Assembly: GCA_010356995.1 (NCBI GenBank)
Contig: ML996687.1
Span: forward strand, 1,459,148 to 1,523,147
Length of the DNA stretch: 64,000 nt
Direction: 5' to 3'
DNA from: Trichodelitschia bisporula
Taxonomy: Eukaryota > Ascomycota > Dothideomycetes > Phaeotrichales > Phaeotrichaceae
Shown here: positions 42,901 through 51,085 of the stretch, in pieces
Layout: each line of letters begins with the position of its first letter
How positions within the stretch are numbered: position 1 is the first letter of the stretch
Notes under the pieces: generated by a model
What the model was told of the DNA's origin: nothing
The model's input: the letters and a program-made list of their open reading frames with translations, nothing else
The model's database searches: none
Program-made: the position numbers and the translations under genes

Positions 42901-43368
42901 GTCCTGCTCGGGGTGCACCGATTCCAGAGGCGGAACATCCGTGGAAGAGCTTTCTGACGACAGTGGCTGCTGTTCGGAGGGACCCTCCACGACATCATTC
43001 CCTTGCGGCGGCATGCCGTGCTCAGCACTCGGAAGTCCTTGTCGAGCACCAACTTCAGCGCGCTCTCCCTGTTGGGACGCGCTTTCGACCTGGCCGCTGG
43101 GAGTCTCATCCAGCCGTCGTCGTTTGGAGACTTGCTCTTGGTCGGTATTCGTCCCGTTATCGTTTGCCGGACGCTTTGCTGGCGGCCGCTCTGTCCCGTC
43201 CACTGAAGCTCGAATCCCCCGCTCTCCTTCCACGATCCTCGGGCCGGAGTGAAAGCGTTGGACAGAGAGGTCGCTAATGCCTGAAATGGACTCGAATAGA
43301 ACGTCTGGAACTTCGTATCGGCGCCGTAAAGCGAGAGGAAGGTCGCAGATGGAAGGCCAAATCAACAT
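39958..43368 (-). CDS. Large repeat-built protein of unknown function, at least 1136 aa
   Basis: Uninterrupted frame with first ATG at 43368. Residues 62-87 carry a bipartite nuclear-localisation-like signal (PPAKRPAND ... SKRRRLDE). About nine imperfect repeats follow, each opening with an STSTNLPPGASSGHEQQGIP-like block (near residues 181, 241, 301, 402, 525, 603, 682, 742, 817; spacing 60-122). Between blocks are predicted helices rich in Gln, Arg, Leu and Asn, such as QLAENRQQLLDQLAE; the stretch 845-935 looks like a continuous coiled coil. Residues 940-1136 form a different, globular-looking C-terminal domain with two Cys (YIWCTPSRTH, GGAWCQEHQERVPNGH) and the end NGRVFEFI. I recognise no family. 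The frame is open upstream of 43368 to an acceptor at 43489, so a 5' exon at 43674-43877 may belong to it (listed separately). Confidence 0.7.
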   Translation of the reverse strand: MLIWPSICDLPLALRRRYEVPDVLFESISGISDLSVQRFHSGPRIVEGERGIRASVDGTERPPAKRPANDNGTNTDQEQVSKRRRLDETPSGQVESASQQGERAEVGARQGLPSAEHGMPPQGNDVVEGPSEQQPLSSESSSTDVPPLESVHPEQDPEVALLEQQRTPAGQSESQRTPVESTSTNLPSRAPSGRARQRFLEAERIFLEAERDFLQAQRRALTIQNRILEAQHDHLWEPTEHTSTDLRPGTSSDHGQQGIPKGQSESSGGDSGGNALQITHRQLVANHIQAYLQEPPETRVESTSTTISPGTSSGHEQRVVLEDFPAFSQASGGLSIEQQIHREEQVLNGLRQRLEGQARLLAEHSNRVILWRPREPNQILLWQPAENRENQTGSQLEPTGNNSANLPSVASSGHEHQELPEGQPEGSGRSELTLAQVRLYQGIVERTRPLAENRQQIFNQLALNCYLLPSEPTEDSNDILIQQLAQNHYQLNRVLAWLHSQTRVQLLPLNRESQSNSRLEPAELNFTNLPPGASSDQQRQGIPEGQSEGRREGRREALQQTFRRRLVECPHGRVLRALFADYERELAQNRESQSDSRQEPTGSISADFPPGASSSHVYQGISEGQSEVGGADRWEIVRQIFRRRLAVTPHARLLRELHANHERELARNRQGQSNSQRELAEITSTDLPPGAWSGPEQQEIPEGQFEGRRGPSWETSLQILERRLAANNNQALLQELRESPVESTSTNLPPPASSGQSLDKLVRHGLSLYQRIPRWQEQVDRRRQRIEDHANRLSGYHNQMFRSHQSQLDSQMEPAGSTSTGLPLGRSSGRESQGIPVDRRGPNGYTLREIYTVQLAMHHARQLVENRQQLLDQLAEQPYQTVFRQLAENPAQIDWQVAQSLFWIRQQLVENQTQLDRQLDEIRNQERRRQRAVDRERLRTPAPRQTDLQVLDRAITDIAARGLLQTDIRVQDGIPMANGQDSDAIIVREHNDDRIVLQQNRMSIIYTRPVIEANPQYPDQDLIHVNPFTPAHTLPPRYWHLRTPHGVIRAESSLTRGLWVIRTTPRTTPDRDVYIWCTPSRTHSLVLNFGGAWCQEHQERVPNGHVCFFYSSVPSDTREDKEWVLGRSNGRVFEFI

Positions 43369-43673
43369 GATTGAAATGACAATATTGCTTAAGGATAGCG
43401 ATGTAACTGTTGGCAGATGCGCAATTGGAGGCGCGAACGATGGAGCTAATGGCGAAAATTTACCGTTATGATGTCGTCTACGGAAGAGCTGAAATGTGGC
43501 AGATGAATTGGCATGCAGAGTTGAGAAGTATCAGGTCCATCTTAGCCCATGGAGCTTGCCGGTAAACAGATAGCCATCGCGGCTTCTTCTTCTGACAAGA
43601 CGGAATCAGTGAACTTGTCCTAACATCTTGGGATCCCGGAAAGGAGCATCCGCGGCCAACTCATGCACGGTAC

Positions 43674-43877
43674 TTTCCAGTGGGCATCATGGTTTCTTGA
43701 TCCATCCCGATGATGAACATCACAGTTCTTGACGATCTGCTCGGTCGAACATGGGGAATGCGTGCTGAGAAACTGGTTCGCCCTTTCCTCCACCCGGTCG
43801 GCCATTGCTTCCATTCCAGCCTGTTGATGCGGCAGCAGCTGAGTGTACACACGATCTTTATACCGCGCTGTTGACAT
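43674..43877 (-). CDS. Candidate 5' exon of the large repeat protein
   Basis: From the ATG at 43877 a natural-looking frame reads MSTARYKDRVYTQLLPHQQA and ends DAHWK at 43674. A donor GTACCG follows, and an acceptor ACATTTCAG lies at 43489; the 185-bp intron would be longer than most here. Both ends are phase 0 and the join leads into LFRRRHHNGKFSPLAPSF, then a hydrophobic stretch just before residue 1 of the main frame. The join is inferred; the exon could instead belong to a separate small gene. Confidence 0.35.
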
Positions 43878-44078
43878 CCCGACATCAATTACACCACACA
43901 AGCCAAACCCGGATCTTCAATCTATATGGATAGCAACAGCACCAGCATCCGAGCACTCATTGTATGATCATTCGCTGAGTACTCATCGCATCATTATTTA
44001 CCACCAACCAATTACTCCCAACTCTCATTCAGCGATCATCACACTACTACCACCCAGCAAATCTATACGCTCAGTTTC

Positions 44079-46061
44079 ATGCTTCCCGTTCACCCCCGCC
44101 CCATCAGCAGGGGCCCTGCCGACCTCAAGAACCCCATCGCATCAGGACGCCCAGCCACTCCCACGGAGACCACTCCTGTCCCCGTCCCCAACCCCGCTCC
44201 TTCAACGTGGACGCCCATTCACTCGAACCCCATTCTCATCCCGAAGAAATTGACCGAGGAGAGAGGACGTGCGGAGAGAGAAGGATCCGGGGACAGCTTA
44301 TATGATGAGCCCACTGTTCCAAAGCGCCAACCCTCTCCCACGAGAACCGCTCCCCTTCCCGCCAAGAAACCCGCTCTAACGTGGGCGCCCATTCACTCGA
44401 ACCCCATTCCCATCCGTCGCGTTCGTTGGAAGGGAGACCCGGAGGACTTGCCCGAGGAGAGAAGACGTGCGGAGAGAGAAGGATCCGGGGACATCTCAAA
44501 GGATGAGCCCCCTGTTCCAAAGCGCAAACCCACTCTCACGAAACCCCCTCTCCATCCCGCCAGCAGACCCGCTCCGTTGAGTCCATTCTTGTCCAGGACA
44601 AACATTGCCATCGGCCGCTCAAAAGCCACTGCTCCTGCCCTGGACACTGGACCCCCATATCGCACATCAAAATTTCCCCGGCCCCCACCAGAGCCGGACA
44701 ACCCTCTTCAGGAGTCTTGTGCCATAGAGTCAGAGTCAGAGGTCGAGTGGGTGGACGATTCAGAGTCAGACAATTCGGAGCACGGCTCGTCGGAGGATGC
44801 CCCGTCGGAGGCTATCACGTCGGGGACTCTCTCGCTGGGGTATCTCGAGCGGAGGCCTGTCAAGCAGGGGCCTGTCTTGCGGACTCCTTTGCCGCGGACT
44901 CCCGTCTTGCGGAGGCGTTTTCCGCGGTCTCCTTTCCCGCGGTCCCCTTTCACGCGGTCTCCTGTCTTGCGGAGGCCTGTCTCACGGAAGCCTGCCCTGC
45001 CGCATCCTTTTCAGCGGCAGCCTGTCCAGTCGCGGCCTATCCCTCTAGCGGTCGGGCCGGGGTCAGCCTCGCCGGAGGGTTTCCCGCCGGACCTTGTCGC
45101 ACCGGGTGTTCCGCTTTTTCCTGGTGCTCAACAACCAGCAATTCTCCGATACGCCCCACTTGACTCTTATATGATTACCACTGCTCAGCGTGGTCTAGAT
45201 CCTCTAGTGGGCACTCATCGGGTCAGTCAATGGGTTCCCGATCCGGTTAGGGACTCCCCAGATGAGCGCCGGATCAGTCATTGGTTTTCCACTCAGGATA
45301 GAGACTCCCAAGACGAGCGCTCTCGCCAGGCCCGCCGGGACTCTGTCCCATCGGAGCGTGCCCCATCAGAGCGTGCCCCATCAGAACGTGCCCCATCAGA
45401 GCGTGCCCCATCGGAGCGTGTCCCATCGGAGCATGTCCCATCGGAGCGTGGCCCATCGGAGCGTGGCCCATCATCGGAGCGTCTCCCATCGGAGCGTGCC
45501 ACATCGGAACATCCCCCATCGGAGCGTCCCCTACTGGAGCGTCCCCCATCGGAGCGTGCGCCATCGGAGCGTGCGCTATCGGAGCGTATCCCGTCGGTGC
45601 CTGCCCAGCCAGTGCCTGCCAAGCCGGTACCTGCCTCGCCGGTGCCTACCCAGCCGGTACCTACCCAGCCGGTGCCTACCTCGCCGGTACCTGCTCCGCC
45701 GGTGGCTGTCCCCGCTCCGCCGGTGGCTGTTCCGCCGGTGCCTACCCAGCCGGTGCCTACCCAGCCGGTGCCTACCCAGCCGGTACCTACCGAGCCGGTG
45801 TCTGCCTCGCCGGTCCCTGCCCAGCCAGTGCCAGTCCCGCCGCCTTCGAGGGCCGATCGCACGAAGGGCGTGCTTCGAGCGATGCGGAAAGGCGTTTTAT
45901 GTATCATAGATCCGTGCGGATGCTGCTTACGCAGTACTGCAACTGACGAGGAGAGAATACTCGTGGATGATTCAAACGAGGGTAGTCAAGGGGCGGAGGG
46001 TGGAGGCGGTCGCAGCCCCGAGCCGCACACAGGTACCACCACCTCCTTCGACCAAACGTAG
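44079..46061 (+). CDS. Disordered repeat protein of unknown function, 660 aa
   Basis: Single frame from ATG 44079. Composition is Pro/Ser/Arg/Glu and I predict disorder throughout. It is assembled from several duplications: two ~45-residue units near 43-86 and 100-150 (each with W(T/A)PIHSNPI, AEREGSGD and VPKR), Arg-Pro repeats at 265-305 (LPRTPVLRR type), a pair RVSQWVPDPVRDS / RISHWFSTQDRDS, then 5-residue PSERA units (424-505) and 5-residue PVPTQ units (506-588). An acidic patch ESESEVEWVDDSESD lies at 217-231. Near the end, VLCIIDPCGCCL (606-617) is a compact Cys cluster after a basic stretch, which could be lipidated or bind metal. No signal peptide, no known domain. It is divergent from the large repeat protein. 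Confidence 0.65.
   Translation: MLPVHPRPISRGPADLKNPIASGRPATPTETTPVPVPNPAPSTWTPIHSNPILIPKKLTEERGRAEREGSGDSLYDEPTVPKRQPSPTRTAPLPAKKPALTWAPIHSNPIPIRRVRWKGDPEDLPEERRRAEREGSGDISKDEPPVPKRKPTLTKPPLHPASRPAPLSPFLSRTNIAIGRSKATAPALDTGPPYRTSKFPRPPPEPDNPLQESCAIESESEVEWVDDSESDNSEHGSSEDAPSEAITSGTLSLGYLERRPVKQGPVLRTPLPRTPVLRRRFPRSPFPRSPFTRSPVLRRPVSRKPALPHPFQRQPVQSRPIPLAVGPGSASPEGFPPDLVAPGVPLFPGAQQPAILRYAPLDSYMITTAQRGLDPLVGTHRVSQWVPDPVRDSPDERRISHWFSTQDRDSQDERSRQARRDSVPSERAPSERAPSERAPSERAPSERVPSEHVPSERGPSERGPSSERLPSERATSEHPPSERPLLERPPSERAPSERALSERIPSVPAQPVPAKPVPASPVPTQPVPTQPVPTSPVPAPPVAVPAPPVAVPPVPTQPVPTQPVPTQPVPTEPVSASPVPAQPVPVPPPSRADRTKGVLRAMRKGVLCIIDPCGCCLRSTATDEERILVDDSNEGSQGAEGGGGRSPEPHTGTTTSFDQT
45348..45593 (+). 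repeat. 15-bp minisatellite coding PSERA units
   Basis: Unit about CATCGGAGCGTGCCC, some 16 copies with scattered base changes and one single-codon insertion. In-frame inside the 660-residue protein. Confidence 0.9.
45594..45842 (+). repeat. 15-bp minisatellite coding PVPTQ units
   Basis: Unit about CCGGTGCCTACCCAG, with a shorter variant coding PVAVP. Lies directly after the PSERA array but has unrelated sequence, so two independent repeat expansions abut. Confidence 0.88.
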
Positions 46062-47219
46062 GCGTTCCTTGCGGAGCACTTACAATGGGGAACGAGTGGT
46101 CCATGGTGGTGACCGAGGGATGGAGGCGCGTGAGAAAATGGAGGCTATCGAGACGAGTGCCATCTCGTGGTTGACAACGACGTGCGAGCGCAATGCTGTT
46201 ATCTGCTGAGCGCCAAACTCACATAAGTAGAAGATGGAGAGTTTCTTTGCAAGCAAGAGAAGCTAACGATAACAGATGGCTGTATTTGCGGGATATCTTG
46301 GAGTACGAGGTGCATGGGAAGGGGTGATACGGCATGAGGGAATACGATGCGCACGCCCGTTTAAATTGCATTCGTTTTCAGGTTTACCAACACCCCATCA
46401 TCTGTCGCTTGGTCGGTTAGATGGCCATTGAGAGCCGTTTTATTTGGCCTTGGCGCATACTCAGCGTGATTAAATTCAGAGGCAGACGAGGCTCAAACCC
46501 CACTTGTACTGATATATTCCATTAAAGTGATGAACCACATCGACCGGCCATGACAAGACTGCGGATGCTAACATGCGTTCATTCGCTTTGAATAGTGGTG
46601 CGGTGGCAAAGATCATGGTGATAGATGGTCGGAGAAAGGGAAAGCGCCATCAAGAGGGAGGTGAAGTTAAGCTTGACGTCAGAATGCGGCGCCAAGGCCG
46701 CAAGGCTGCAGTTTCGCCTTGATGCCTTGAGATGCCTCTTAGGTCGTCGTTGGGCAAGGGGGTCCAAGGGCTACCCGAAAAGGTCATTTCCCCCTCTCTC
46801 CAAAATTTGGCAGAGGTCATGTCGGCGGTGTGGACATGACTTTTTTTATGAGCCCTTGGCCCAGTCGGCCACGAGGGCGAACTTATGGAAGTCACAAGGG
46901 GTGGTGGGGAAAAGATGGACGGCTTTCAGCAGGTGAGCTCTAGGTCAACTGGAAGGAACTTGTCAGAAGTTGTTTACTCCGACCCGCAAGAGGGGGAGTC
47001 ACCGTCAGTCTCCCGCGAGTATATGGAGCCGGCATTCCCTCCTCCAGTTCAGATTTTCAATCCCAAGTCTTTCTGTTGTCACATTGCATCCACACTCACA
47101 GAAATATTCTGTCGTTATCAATAAAGCTTGTTATTCTGATATAAACCGCAGCTCTTGCCAGCTTCCGTGCCGGACCTCCATCAACCCTAGCCTCGTCACC
47201 AAACGAACGCGCATCCACT
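46062..47219. other. Intergenic
   Basis: 1.16 kb downstream of the disordered repeat protein. Open frames here look like shadows. A likely leader for the next gene begins near 47050. Nothing else seen. Confidence 0.45.
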
Positions 47220-48011
47220 ATGGCTGGTTGCATCACTCCTCACCCGCCCAACGAACAGGGCCTCTCCCCAGCTCTCACGGCCCCTCTCGCACTGCAGGAC
47301 ATCCAAAACCACTACTGGCCCAATGCCACGCCCGTCGACAGGGCGCGATACTTGCTGAACTCGACAGCTAGCGACCCCGACCGACTCGCCTTCATCATGC
47401 TCTTCTGGAACGCCAATCCGCGTTGGAAAACTCACAAAGCCCTCTTTGCTAAGACGAAAGTCAACATCCTCCCGGGCTACCTCCCGCCGTACCAGTTCGA
47501 AGACGCGGATACGCAGACCTCACTCCCCGCCATCAAGCCCATTCCCTCCGTCGTGCACGTCCCAGCAGGCCCGCAACGCCCCATCGCTGTGTACGAGAGA
47601 GTCAGCAGGCGCGGTCCCTTTGCATTCGCGGGCTGGCATACGGTGGAACGCGTCGAGTTCCTGCGACCGCGGTCCAAGGCGCTGTTGCGCATGCTGGAAC
47701 AGAAATGGGCGTTGGAGGACCGGAAGGAGGACCGGAAGGTTGAGCGTGGTTCGAAAGTGTGGAACCGAAGTGTTGGTGTGGAGTGGGCGGTTGTCCAGCT
47801 TGCGGTGTGCCGGGATGCGGGTCCGCCGCCGACGATTCCGCACCGCGAGCCGGAGGATAGGGAGGGCCCGAGGGTAACACTGCCTGGGCTTTGGTCTGTG
47901 AAGGTCCCAGGGTTGTCCGTGGCTGCGCTTAGGTCTGGGGAGCGCGTGAGCGTGTCGTTGGCTGCGCTCAGAGCCAGGTCTGCTAATGCTGGTGCGGTGC
48001 GTGAGGCGTGA
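47220..48011 (+). CDS. Conserved fungal protein of unknown function, 263 aa
   Basis: Single frame from ATG 47220. The N-terminal half has a helical block RARYLLNSTASDPDRLAFIM and FWNANPRWKTHKALF. The central part is best ordered: YERVSRRGPFAFAGWHTVER, VEFLRPRSKALLRMLEQKW and WNRSVGVEWAVVQLAV. Trp and Arg in these blocks look conserved in kind, and I associate this WHTVERVEFLRP...EWAVV pattern with uncharacterised Pezizomycotina proteins (from memory, unchecked). There is no signal peptide, membrane span or catalytic signature. Confidence 0.7.
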   Translation: MAGCITPHPPNEQGLSPALTAPLALQDIQNHYWPNATPVDRARYLLNSTASDPDRLAFIMLFWNANPRWKTHKALFAKTKVNILPGYLPPYQFEDADTQTSLPAIKPIPSVVHVPAGPQRPIAVYERVSRRGPFAFAGWHTVERVEFLRPRSKALLRMLEQKWALEDRKEDRKVERGSKVWNRSVGVEWAVVQLAVCRDAGPPPTIPHREPEDREGPRVTLPGLWSVKVPGLSVAALRSGERVSVSLAALRARSANAGAVREA

Positions 48012-48891
48012 AGTTTATGCGGCTGTGCTACTGTGCTAATTGTGATGCTGCTAGACTGACGAGTGAAGGTGGATTCGTGATGGTCGACCGCGAGGGTAGA
48101 ACGTAAAGGGCACATCGTGGTGGTGTCACCCAAGGCGCCCGCGTAAAAGTAGATGCAAGCGGTGCAACGCACGCACAGTTTGGCAAGTCTCTCTTGCTGC
48201 GAACGCATTTGCTAATATTATGCAGCGTACACGGTTCATTGGATAAGTTCTCCGGTAGGGTGCATTACATATCAAGCAGGGCGTCTGGGCAAACGGCGAA
48301 TAGCGAACACGACCACAAATTTAGCATATTTTCGACCGTAGCAATCGCTTCTATTTTCTAGATCTTCCAGATCTCGGGTCATGATCCCAAAAACCAGTGC
48401 TACAGCCTTTCCCCAGCCTTACCTGTCCTTCACTCCTCACACGCTACGTGGAGCCACTGCCAACCTCCGGCACCCATATCCCAAACAGGCAGTCCGCCGC
48501 GCCACACACTGCCCGGTAGATGCCGCAAGCCATCCGTAACGGGCCTGCCGCATAGCCGTCCATATTGGCACTCTACATGCCAGCTCCGTGCCCTGCAGTT
48601 AATGCCCCGCGCCGGGCCGATCCCTGCATGTTCCGAGCATCGGGCCAAACAGCGGTCCGAGCCCCATGCTCCCGACGACTCATTGTCGGCGATAGCACGC
48701 GTAGTGTGGTACAAGCCTCCGGGTACGATCGCGAACCAGTGTCGGATCCACGCACTAATCTAGCCTTGAGTGCGGCGTCCGCCAATCGCTAATATCCCTT
48801 CCAGCATGGTAAACCTATACGCCGCCTCCCGCCCCACTGGCCGCACGACAGCAACACTCACTGGGTGCACGACAGGAACATACACCCCGTC
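48012..48891. other. Intergenic upstream of rhamnogalacturonate lyase
   Basis: 880 bp. Contains the lyase promoter. A 94-residue minus-strand frame at 48430-48714 is Gly/Trp-rich but I do not trust it. No other feature. Confidence 0.45.
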
Positions 48892-51085
48892 ATGCCGCAC
48901 CTCACCCTCGGGCTGCTCGCCCTCGCGGCGTCCGCCGTTGCCCGCTTGTCCACCTCCGAGTCCGCAACGCACATGCACATCACCTCCCCGCGCCTCGTCG
49001 TCGCAATCAACAAGTCCTACGGCGTAGTCGACACGCTAGTGCTCGACGGCATCGACCTGCTAGGCCCAACAACCTTCACCGCCCCAACGCCCGGCGAATC
49101 CTCAACCCCCGGCTTCACCGTCAACGGCACCGACCCCGCCACGGCCATCAGTGGCGTAGGGCCCTACCTCGACTGCCACTGCATCCCCGACGGCAGCGGC
49201 GCCTGGACGCCCGGCACCGGCGGCGCGGAGTACGAAGCCTTCGCAGGGAGCGATGCGCGCGGCACGGCGTTCGTGGGCGTGCGCATGCAGGAGCGCTGGC
49301 CGTATTCCGGGCAGGTCCTGAGCCAGACGTGGGTGCTGAGGAATGGGGAGACGGGCGTGCACACGTGGACGGGTGTTGAGTATCCGGTTGATAACCTAGG
49401 CCCGACGCGGGATGTGCTCCAGGAATTGCGCGTGCTGTTTCGCCCGTCTACGCGGCTGTGGACGCATATGCTCCCGGCGGAGGGGTGGGTGGTTCCGCTG
49501 CCGCGGCCGGAGAGCGTGGCGGGGGGGAAGAGGGTGCAGGATGCGAGCTTCGATCTCAGTGGCTTTCCGGACGATCCGTATGTGCGGGCTAATGGGCCGT
49601 ACTTCAGCAAGTACATCTTCGCCACGCCAGCCTCGGCGCAATCCATCTACGGGCTGTACACGCCCGGCAGCCCAGGCGCTCCCACCGCTCCTGCCACAAC
49701 AAACTCCACCGCCTCACCCAACGACGCCTTCGCCGCCCTCCTCCTCCGCGCCAGCTCAACCTCCTACGGCGGCCCCCACCGCACAGACCTCACCACCGAC
49801 GGAATCCTCTACGACTACCTGGTCAGCAACCACTTCGGCGCGCATCCGCCCGCGCTCACGCCCGGCTATTCGCGCGTCTTCGGGCCGGCGTACTGGCACT
49901 TCTCCCACGCGCCCGCCGGCACCGTGCCCGATGTTTTCTACGCAGAGGCGCGGCGGGCTGCCCGTGCGGCCCGCGAGCAGGGCATGTATGATGCTGTTGC
50001 GAAGAGGAAGCTTGTGCCTGGGTACGTGGCGCCGGGGTCGACGGGGACGTTTCGGGGGAGGGTGAAGGTGCCGCGGCATGGGGGGGATGTGATGTTGATT
50101 CTTAGTGCGCCTGGGCTGGATGTGCAGAGGAATGCGGATGCGCCGGGGGCGTTCCAGTACTGGAGCCCGGTGGGGACGGATGGGAGTGTGAGGATTAAGG
50201 ATGTGGTGCCGGCGAAGTATCGCGTTACGGTGCAGGCGAGGGGTGTGTGGGGTGAGTTTGTGGATGATGCGGTGGAGGTTAAGGCTGGGAACGGGACGGG
50301 GGTGTGGACCGGAGAATGGGTGGAGGAGCAGGCGGGGGAGGAGGTCTGGCGGGTTGGGACGCCGGATGGGTCGGCGGGGGAGTTTCGGCACGGGGACGTA
50401 CCCGTCGGCCATCCCGCCGCCGCTGCTGCCGGGCCGAATCTAGCCGGGTGGAACGCATCAGCCCCGACCCTCGGCATGGCCGAGTACCGCAACTTCTGGG
50501 CCAGCTACAATTTCCCCACCGACTTCCCCTTCGGCGTGCGCTTCCTGATCGGGAAAAGCACCGAGCGGCGGGACTGGAACTACGTGCACTGGGCGAGTTG
50601 GCCCGGAGCTAGCGACGAAGGGGGGCAGGTCAGCGTGTGGTCGGTATTGTGGGACGGGAAGGAGGGTGCGGCGGATAAGATGGCCAGGAGGGCGACGCTT
50701 ACGATCCAGCTGGCGGGTGCGAAGACGGCGAATGGAAATTTGCATTCGGATACCGGGCGGAAGTGGGGGGATGTGCCGCTTGCGGTCGGAGTTAATGGGA
50801 AGGAGGTGGGCGTTTGGGTTATTCCGTGAGTTGAGTTGCTGAGGGGAGGGAGGGTGGAAGGCTGACCTGACCGGCAGACATGATACCTCGTCTTCGTGCG
50901 CCATCCGCTCGGGAATTAGTTGCTACACGATTCGGCACCAAATTCGATTCCCGGCTGCGCTGCTCCGTCCGGGTCGGAATGAGTTGACGCTCAAGTTGCC
51001 CGCGGCGGCGGCGGCGAATGAGACGGCGGATTTGCCTGGGCAGGTGTATGTACAGTATGATGCGCTCAGGCTGGAGATTGGGTAG
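48892..51085 (+). CDS. Secreted rhamnogalacturonate lyase, polysaccharide lyase family 4
   Basis: Cleaves the rhamnogalacturonan-I backbone of pectin by beta-elimination, outside the cell. Exon 1 48892-50825, intron 50826-50877 (52 bp, GTGAGT...GCTGACC...CAG), exon 2 50878-51085; 713 residues. I start at 48892 because it opens the signal peptide MPHLTLGLLALAASAVA; the in-frame ATG at 48865 would precede it. The catalytic domain begins HITSPRLVVAINKSYGVVDT and LVLDGIDLLG, as in PL4. The central fibronectin-like domain includes GYVAPGSTGTFRGRVKVP. The C-terminal carbohydrate-binding-like domain has DFPFGVRFLIGKSTERRDWN and, after the splice, SSCAIRSGISCYTIR. The unspliced frame would stop short and lose this last strand. 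The enzyme suggests growth on plant material. Confidence 0.93.

Noticed and set aside
39958-46061. Remnant of a retroelement or other virus-like element
   Set aside because: No reverse transcriptase, integrase, capsid-type or terminal-repeat signal that I can see in or around the two repeat proteins.
48430-48714. 94-residue minus-strand Gly/Trp-rich frame
   Set aside because: No conserved-looking block and it overlaps the likely lyase promoter; not enough support.
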